Assembly (NCBI GenBank): GCA_022453515.1
Contig: JAJNNY010000020.1
Span: 124,001 to 188,000 of the forward strand
Direction: 5' to 3'
Origin: Astrocystis sublimbata
Lineage: Eukaryota > Ascomycota > Sordariomycetes > Xylariales > Xylariaceae
Length of the DNA stretch: 64,000 bases
In this document: piece by piece, positions 58,498-64,000 of the stretch
Numbering within the stretch: the stretch's first letter is position 1
Layout: each line of letters opens with the position of its first letter
The notes under the pieces: generated by a model
The model's database searches: none
The model's input: only the letters and a program-made list of their open reading frames with translations
What the model was told of the DNA's origin: nothing
Program-made: the position numbers and the translations under genes

Positions 58498-61400
58498 GTA
58501 ATTGCGTGAAGCTGGGAAGTTGGCGGGGCGCGAGTGAGTTTCGAGGGTACCAAGGACAGGCGCGCGTCAATCCAATGAGGTCGCGTCGAACTAACAGGGT
58601 CACGTCTCCGTGTTCCATTTCTCCATGTTTTTCTTTGTGCCAGTTGCCAAGGTTGCCCCGTAAATTCTCAATTTGCACACACCGGCGTATACACACCTTC
58701 TATTTCGTATGCGCGCCTTCTATTTCATACGTGCTTTCTATCTACTATTAGTTAAGCATCCGAGTCTCAATTTACTAACTTGTCATTTCATCTAATCTCA
58801 ATTACCCCGGGCTAAAGGGTCAGGACCCTACTGCTTTAGCCGGCTGACGTAAGTATGGAGTCCCGGCGGGTAGTGCATTCTATCTCACTCGATTGGTTTA
58901 TTGGTTTCACTTCACTTCACTTACCTACAGTCACCCGCATTAAATCAGTAACAGCTCAGCGCCTCCGTGGGGCTACAAGCGTTAGGGATTTAATTGGTTT
59001 ATAGGTGTAGGTAATCATCTCATCCCGTTCCCGACTTAGATGATCTCTCTTATTACGAACCCGAATGACATCTCTCATATGGCAAATACTTAAGAATCCC
59101 CCCCCCCCTTGAAAACACAGCTAAAAGCCTGGAAGTGTACTTGCCGCAGCGCCGTAACGATGGACGGGACGCAGTGGCGGCTATGACATTTCATCCATGT
59201 AATGTGGCCTACGTTGCATCTTTGTCGGCCAATACACCTTCAACTAAACAGCCCAGGAACTGAACGTAAGGCCATATATAATGCGCGTAAAAGAAGCGAC
59301 GCGACGCGTACACTGTTGCTTCCATGCCGAGATCGCAATGCAGAGGGGCGCAATCTCTCCTCATCCTTCACTGATCCGTGTGGTCAATCAACGATGACGG
59401 TTCCTACATACTCTCTCTCCCGCCTACGATCGTCATTTCCGATCTCGTATTGTTGGTGCAGGTGGTAGAGACGGAGGAATCATTATGTTCATATTCTGCC
59501 TGCGCATGGTCATTGTTACACTTAGTGACACCGCACGCTCATACAGTAGAAGACAGGGATCAAGGTAGGTATCTCTGTCGAGCTATGCATGCGTGGAGGG
59601 GACATGAGGGCTTTCTCATTGATCCGTGATGGCGCGAATGTTGCTTTGCGTGGCGACATGCTGTTCGAGTAGCGGTGTCATAGGTACGAGTAGGTAGTGT
59701 AGTTGCAGAAGAATTGAGTATAAGCTGCACCAGTCATCATTTGACTGAGCGCAGTAAGACCGTCCGCCTAGCTCAGCTAACAATAGAACTTGACAAATTT
59801 GGCTATTTTCTTATTTTCCAAGTTTCCAGAAATGAGAGCAGGCCGTGTATAATATGATGCCTTGATAGGTCGATTTCTGGACTATTGGTAAGCACCGTGG
59901 TCATTGTGGAAATTAATGGACAGTCCCGAGCTATGCGACCATGCGATGCGCGTGAACTCCGAGTAAGTGGAAGTTGCTCGTCCCAACATGAAATCTGTCA
60001 AAATAATGATGAGCTCACCCGTGGAGAATACAACCTTGAAGTCCAGTCGTCGGGCTGATGTTGATGGCGACTCATGAAGAAAATCCATCAAGGTAGGCAG
60101 GTCATCCAGGTTGGTCACGAAGTTGTTAGTGGCGTAACGTCGCGTTTTCAGGAGTTTCGTTTTCGCATTTCTTGATCATCGTTATTTGAAACACCTGAAG
60201 ATGCACTTTCGCGTGTCGCAAGACCTGATCATCGGATACGGCGGTGTGAAACCCGGGATGCGCAATTTGCATTTGCGCGCTTTGATGATTCTTTTTGCTG
60301 AGAACTGCATCTTAGCACCATTCGTTGTCGACACGACAGCCAATGACGTCTCAGTCGCCATCGCACGCGAGAGTGTCGCATTTTCAGGTAACTAGTACGT
60401 AACAGCAACCCTGTTGTGGGATCCGAGCTAGTAACAGATGTGCGGTAACTCTGGGGAAGGCGGCCTTGGGGGCTTGGGTTATTGGGCGGGCGGCCGTCGG
60501 CGTTAAAAATGCTAAGAGACATTTGAATCACGTGATGTGGTTCTAGAGGCCCAGCCGAAATCCCAAGCTCGAAGCCGAACGGCTTGACGGCTGTCGGTAA
60601 TAAGCAGAACAGATCGAAGATTTATTGATTCAACAAAACTGAGTTCAATGCTGATTCCGAAGCATTGTGGCAAATGTCAGCTGTAGCTTGTCAATTCGAC
60701 AAATTTGATATATATTCGCCCAACGAAACGGAGATAAGACAAATGGAGGTGTCCCAAAAGATGACGACCCTCTCAGCCACGGTTTTCATATGCAGTGTCG
60801 GCAGTGTATATACTTAGATGCTTCAGTAGTGGGAATCGGTAACCATGACTGCAGCCAAAGCGTGCATGAATCGATCAAGAGGCGCTCTCAGGGCGGGGCT
60901 AAGTCAAGTTGAATATATTGCAAGCTCGCAGTGCCGATGCGCATAAGAACTCTGATATTGAAGGAAGAGGGTGATGGTGGCCTGTCTGGGCCTGTCTGGC
61001 CTGTAGTATGACCAAAGGAGGCTAGACCCAGACCGCCCAGGGGCACTACTACGCACTAGAGGCTAGGGCTGCGGAGAGCCAGGGCTTCTACAGGGTTCCG
61101 ACAGGGGCTGTGGTGGGGTGGGCGTGCTACGGTGCCCCGACAGCCGCTGTGGGTCCAGATCGTGCAGCGGGAGTGATGGATCTCGGTGCAAAACGCATAG
61201 CGATGTCGCAATATTTGCCCCAGAGCAGCTCAAGCCTGCCAATCTCGCCATTCTCACACAACCTGCGCTTCTCCATCTCAACCACGAGCGACGCAAGACA
61301 GATGTCGAGCCATTTCCACCAACAGCCACTAATTCATCCAAGGTCCTGACTCACGCTCGAGACCCTCTCTCTGTCCTTACTCTCTGCCATTATTGCATGC

Positions 61401-61828
61401 TCGTTCCGAGCAGGGGTCCTTGATCCGACATCTAGACCCTTGGTTCCCTGTCCTTAGTTTCAGCCTGAGCCTGGCCACCAACCTGAGCCTCCTCGACCTA
61501 CCTACTCGTCTTCGCCTACCCATTCACATACTACCTACCTACTTGCATACTTACTTCAACCTACGTGTACACCCAGAGCACGCTAGGAACACGACGGTGC
61601 ATAGTTTGCCGGGTTTCTTGCGACTAGGGGGCTCTAAATTATCTAATTGTGTCGAACCCGTTGCAGGAGTAGCACGCCATCTTGCCTCGTTTGGCCGTCA
61701 CACCGTCACTTCCGCCTGCTGCGCTCCTCTCTCAAATGCCTTAGTCCCCCTCTCTCTCTCGGCCAATTCCTATCCGCCAAATCAGGAATTCGACACGCCC
61801 GCCCTCTTTCTTTGTCGATGCTACCGCA
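58498..61828. other. Long spacer and leader of the SconB gene
   Basis: About 3.3 kb. It holds a run of ten or more C near 59098-59108, a coding-like relic at 59882-60175 and, from about 61000, the presumed promoter and long leader of the F-box gene, which is pyrimidine-rich near 61340-61560. No other gene is supported. Confidence 0.5.
59882..60175 (-). other. Coding-like fragment of unknown origin
   Basis: The minus strand is open from 60175 to a TAG at 59882 and reads like protein: FVTNLDDLPTLMDFLHESP, SARRLDFKVVF and TRIAWSHSSGLSINF. The stretch has no ATG before the conserved-looking part, and the preceding codon is a stop. It could be an exon of an unrecognised gene, with ends supplied by splicing, or a remnant. 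I do not recognise the family. Confidence 0.35.
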
Positions 61829-64000
61829 ATGCTCAGCCTCATGACACTGCCCGCCGCCTATCTTTCATACCCATCGGCGTGGCACGACACACCGAACCAC
61901 TCATCCGACGACGACGCACTTGTGCAGCTGGATCAGAAGAAGTCAGCGATGCAACCAACTCGCACACAACTACCACATGTCGCGGTCGAACAGGCCAAGG
62001 ATCCAAACATGGAACCGATGAGAGACAACTGCGATAGGAGACGGCCTGGGGAGGACGACAGCTCTCGCCTGCCCAACATATCGCAACAGTCCATGAACCA
62101 ATCCGTGAGGCCTTTCCTTCGCGAGCATATTCCCACTCTATACGCTCCCATCGGCAAGCCGGATCTGCCCTCGATGGCGAGCCTGAAGAACAAGGACCCC
62201 AATAGCAAGTACTGTTATAGACACCGCCCGGATTCCAAGTGTCGCCGCGCCGCCGACGAGTCCAAGATGGCGCTTATTCAGAGGGTATGTTGGTATCCAT
62301 GACACCAAGAATACATGTTTGATCGTGAGGGTGCGTGCTGATCCATCTCTACAGGACCTCGAGACATTATCTGCAGGAGATCGCCAAGCCATCACCAATG
62401 TGTGGTCCCTCTTCTCCGCAGCCCCGACGAAGCAACGAGACTTGATGCTGAAAGGCATCATCACACAATGTTGCTTTCCTCAGCTATCCACAGTATCGCG
62501 CGAGGTGCACGAGCAACTCAAGATCGACTTCATGACCGCCCTGCCGCCGGAGTTATCATTGAAAATCCTCTGCTACCTCGACTGCTCCTCCCTCTGCAAA
62601 GCAGCGCAGGTCAGTCGCCGATGGCATAGTCTGTCTGGAGATGACGTGGTCTGGCACCGCATGTGCGAGCAACACATAGGACGGAAGTGCGAGAAATGCC
62701 AATGGGGCTTGCCTAGACTCGAAAAGAAGCGATTGCGGGAATGGAAGACACATCAGCAGCTTGCGCTACCGCCACCGCCACCCCGGCCAGTCGTGGTTGT
62801 CGACAACCCTCGTCCTTCTCCAGCCCCGACAGCTACAAAGCGCGCCGCAGGGTCGAGTGATGATGAAGCCCCTTCTAAGCGCCAATGCACCGAAGAGGAA
62901 CCCCATCACCACGGAGCCACTATGGATTCTAGCCTATCCAGGAAGTTTCGACCATGGAAGGATGTTTACCGAGACCGTTTCAAGGTTGGCTCGAATTGGC
63001 AAAAGGGCCGGTGTACCATCAAGACCTTCCGCGGCCATGCGAACGGAGTCACGTGCCTTCAGTTCGACGACAATATGCTGGCTACCGGCTCGTACGATAA
63101 TACCATCAAGATCTGGAACATAGAGAGGAACGAGGTGGTACGGACTTTGCAAGGACATACTATGGGTATTCGAGCCTTGCAGTTCGACGACCGCATGCTA
63201 GTTAGCGGAAGCTTGGATGGAACCGTCAAGATATGGAACTGGAGGACCGGTGTCTGTATCAACACCCTCAACCACCAGGGCGGTGTTATCACGGTCCATA
63301 TGGATGGGGATCTCCTTGCGTCGGGATCCATGGACCGGTCTATCAAGATCTTCAATTTCAAGACGCAGCAGTCGTTTACGCTACGCGGCCATTCCGATTG
63401 GGTCAATCAAGTTCGGCTTGACGTGACGTCTCGCACCCTCTTGTCCGCGTCGGATGACTGCACAGTCAAGATGTGGGACTTGGACTCCCGAACATGTATT
63501 CGGACATACGAAGGACACGTCGGACAAGTTCAACAAGTCTTGGCGCTACCGGATGATTTTGAATTTGACGAGGAGATCCCTCAAGAGGCCGATGTTTCCT
63601 CTGCGTCTAGTAATCGCAGCTCAACACCGGCCACGCCACCCAGCCAGCACAGTTCGAGCCGTGAAGCAGAGCAGCGCCTGGCTTATGGCCCGGTCTTCTA
63701 CAACGACCCCGACCGCCCACTGCCTCCACGGCACATGCTCACAGGGTCTCTGGATGCGACGCTGCGGCTCTGGGATACTGCCACTGGCAAAAGCCCACGC
63801 TGCTTCTGGGGACACGTGGAGGGGGTGTGGGGTCTCGCTGTCGACACACTTCGTTACGTGTCTGGGGCCAACGATGCGACTGGTAAGTTGATCCATCTCA
63901 TTCTCGTTGATTGAGTCGCTGCTAACTCTTATTAGTGAAAGTCTGGGAGCCGCGTTCTGGCAAATGTGAGCGCACGTTCACCGGCCACAGTGGACCCGTC
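61829..64000 (+). CDS. sconB: SconB/Met30-type F-box and WD40 protein (C-terminus beyond right edge)
   Basis: Exons 61829-62284, 62355-63882 and from 63936 to the edge, with introns of 70 and 53 nt, are all in phase. The segments RPFLREHIPTLYAPIGKP, YCYRHRPDSKCRR and VWSLFSAAPTKQRDLML match the N-terminal region of SconB/SCON2/Met30. An F-box follows (LPPELSLKILCYLDCSSL), then WKDVYRDRFKVGSNW and WD repeats such as VTCLQFDDNMLATGSYDNTI. A low-complexity serine/proline insertion lies between WD repeats at about 63590-63660. The protein is the substrate receptor of an SCF ubiquitin ligase that turns off sulfur assimilation when methionine or cysteine is plentiful. The start may be the ATG at 61829 or the one at 61949. 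The last WD repeats are off the window. Confidence 0.93.

Overview
The window looks like nuclear DNA of a filamentous ascomycete, probably a Sordariomycete. Genes are separated by long intergenic spacers. Introns are mostly 44-149 nt, with GT..AG ends, and exons join cleanly in frame. Gene families are typical of Pezizomycotina: fungal rhodopsin-fold membrane proteins, a HET-domain protein, a Clr5-domain protein, a But2-domain secreted protein, a tannase/feruloyl esterase, a type III polyketide synthase and a SconB/Met30 F-box protein. The lineage below that level is inference. Exon boundaries were worked out by hand from splice signals, phase and family continuity.

Layout: (1) 0-11 kb: a large protein of unknown function cut by the left edge, a solo LTR, a small secreted cysteine-rich protein and a four-exon membrane glycoprotein. 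(2) 11-15 kb: the housekeeping translation factor eIF2A. (3) 16-34 kb: a metabolic stretch with a nitrilase, a fungal integral membrane protein, a second solo LTR, an FAD monooxygenase, a type III PKS, a ferric-reductase-like metalloreductase and a short-chain dehydrogenase. The nitrilase-to-PKS part could be a small biosynthetic cluster, but that is not proven. (4) 34-46 kb: secreted and surface functions: a But2-domain protein, a GH13 alpha-amylase, a strange Cys-Asp-Arg repeat protein, a membrane protein, and a tannase-like esterase with a hydrophobic C-terminal tail. (5) 46-53 kb: decaying self/non-self or regulatory genes. These are a Clr5-domain gene with a one-base frameshift and a HET-domain gene stopped by one TAG codon, with a third solo LTR immediately upstream of the HET gene. 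(6) 52-64 kb: a sugar-porter-type MFS gene and an arylsulfatase transcribed divergently, a decayed copy of part of the sulfatase, a DUF3716-like protein, and a SconB/Met30 gene cut by the right edge. An arylsulfatase and the sulfur-controller F-box gene within about 5 kb is a notable functional proximity.

Main discoveries: a new-looking family of roughly 190-230 bp solo LTRs (three copies, same orientation, 5-bp target-site duplications, two of them perfect); three genes or gene pieces in visible decay; and a 168-residue protein whose C-terminal half is 17 consecutive four-residue units of the C/F-D-R/K-x type.
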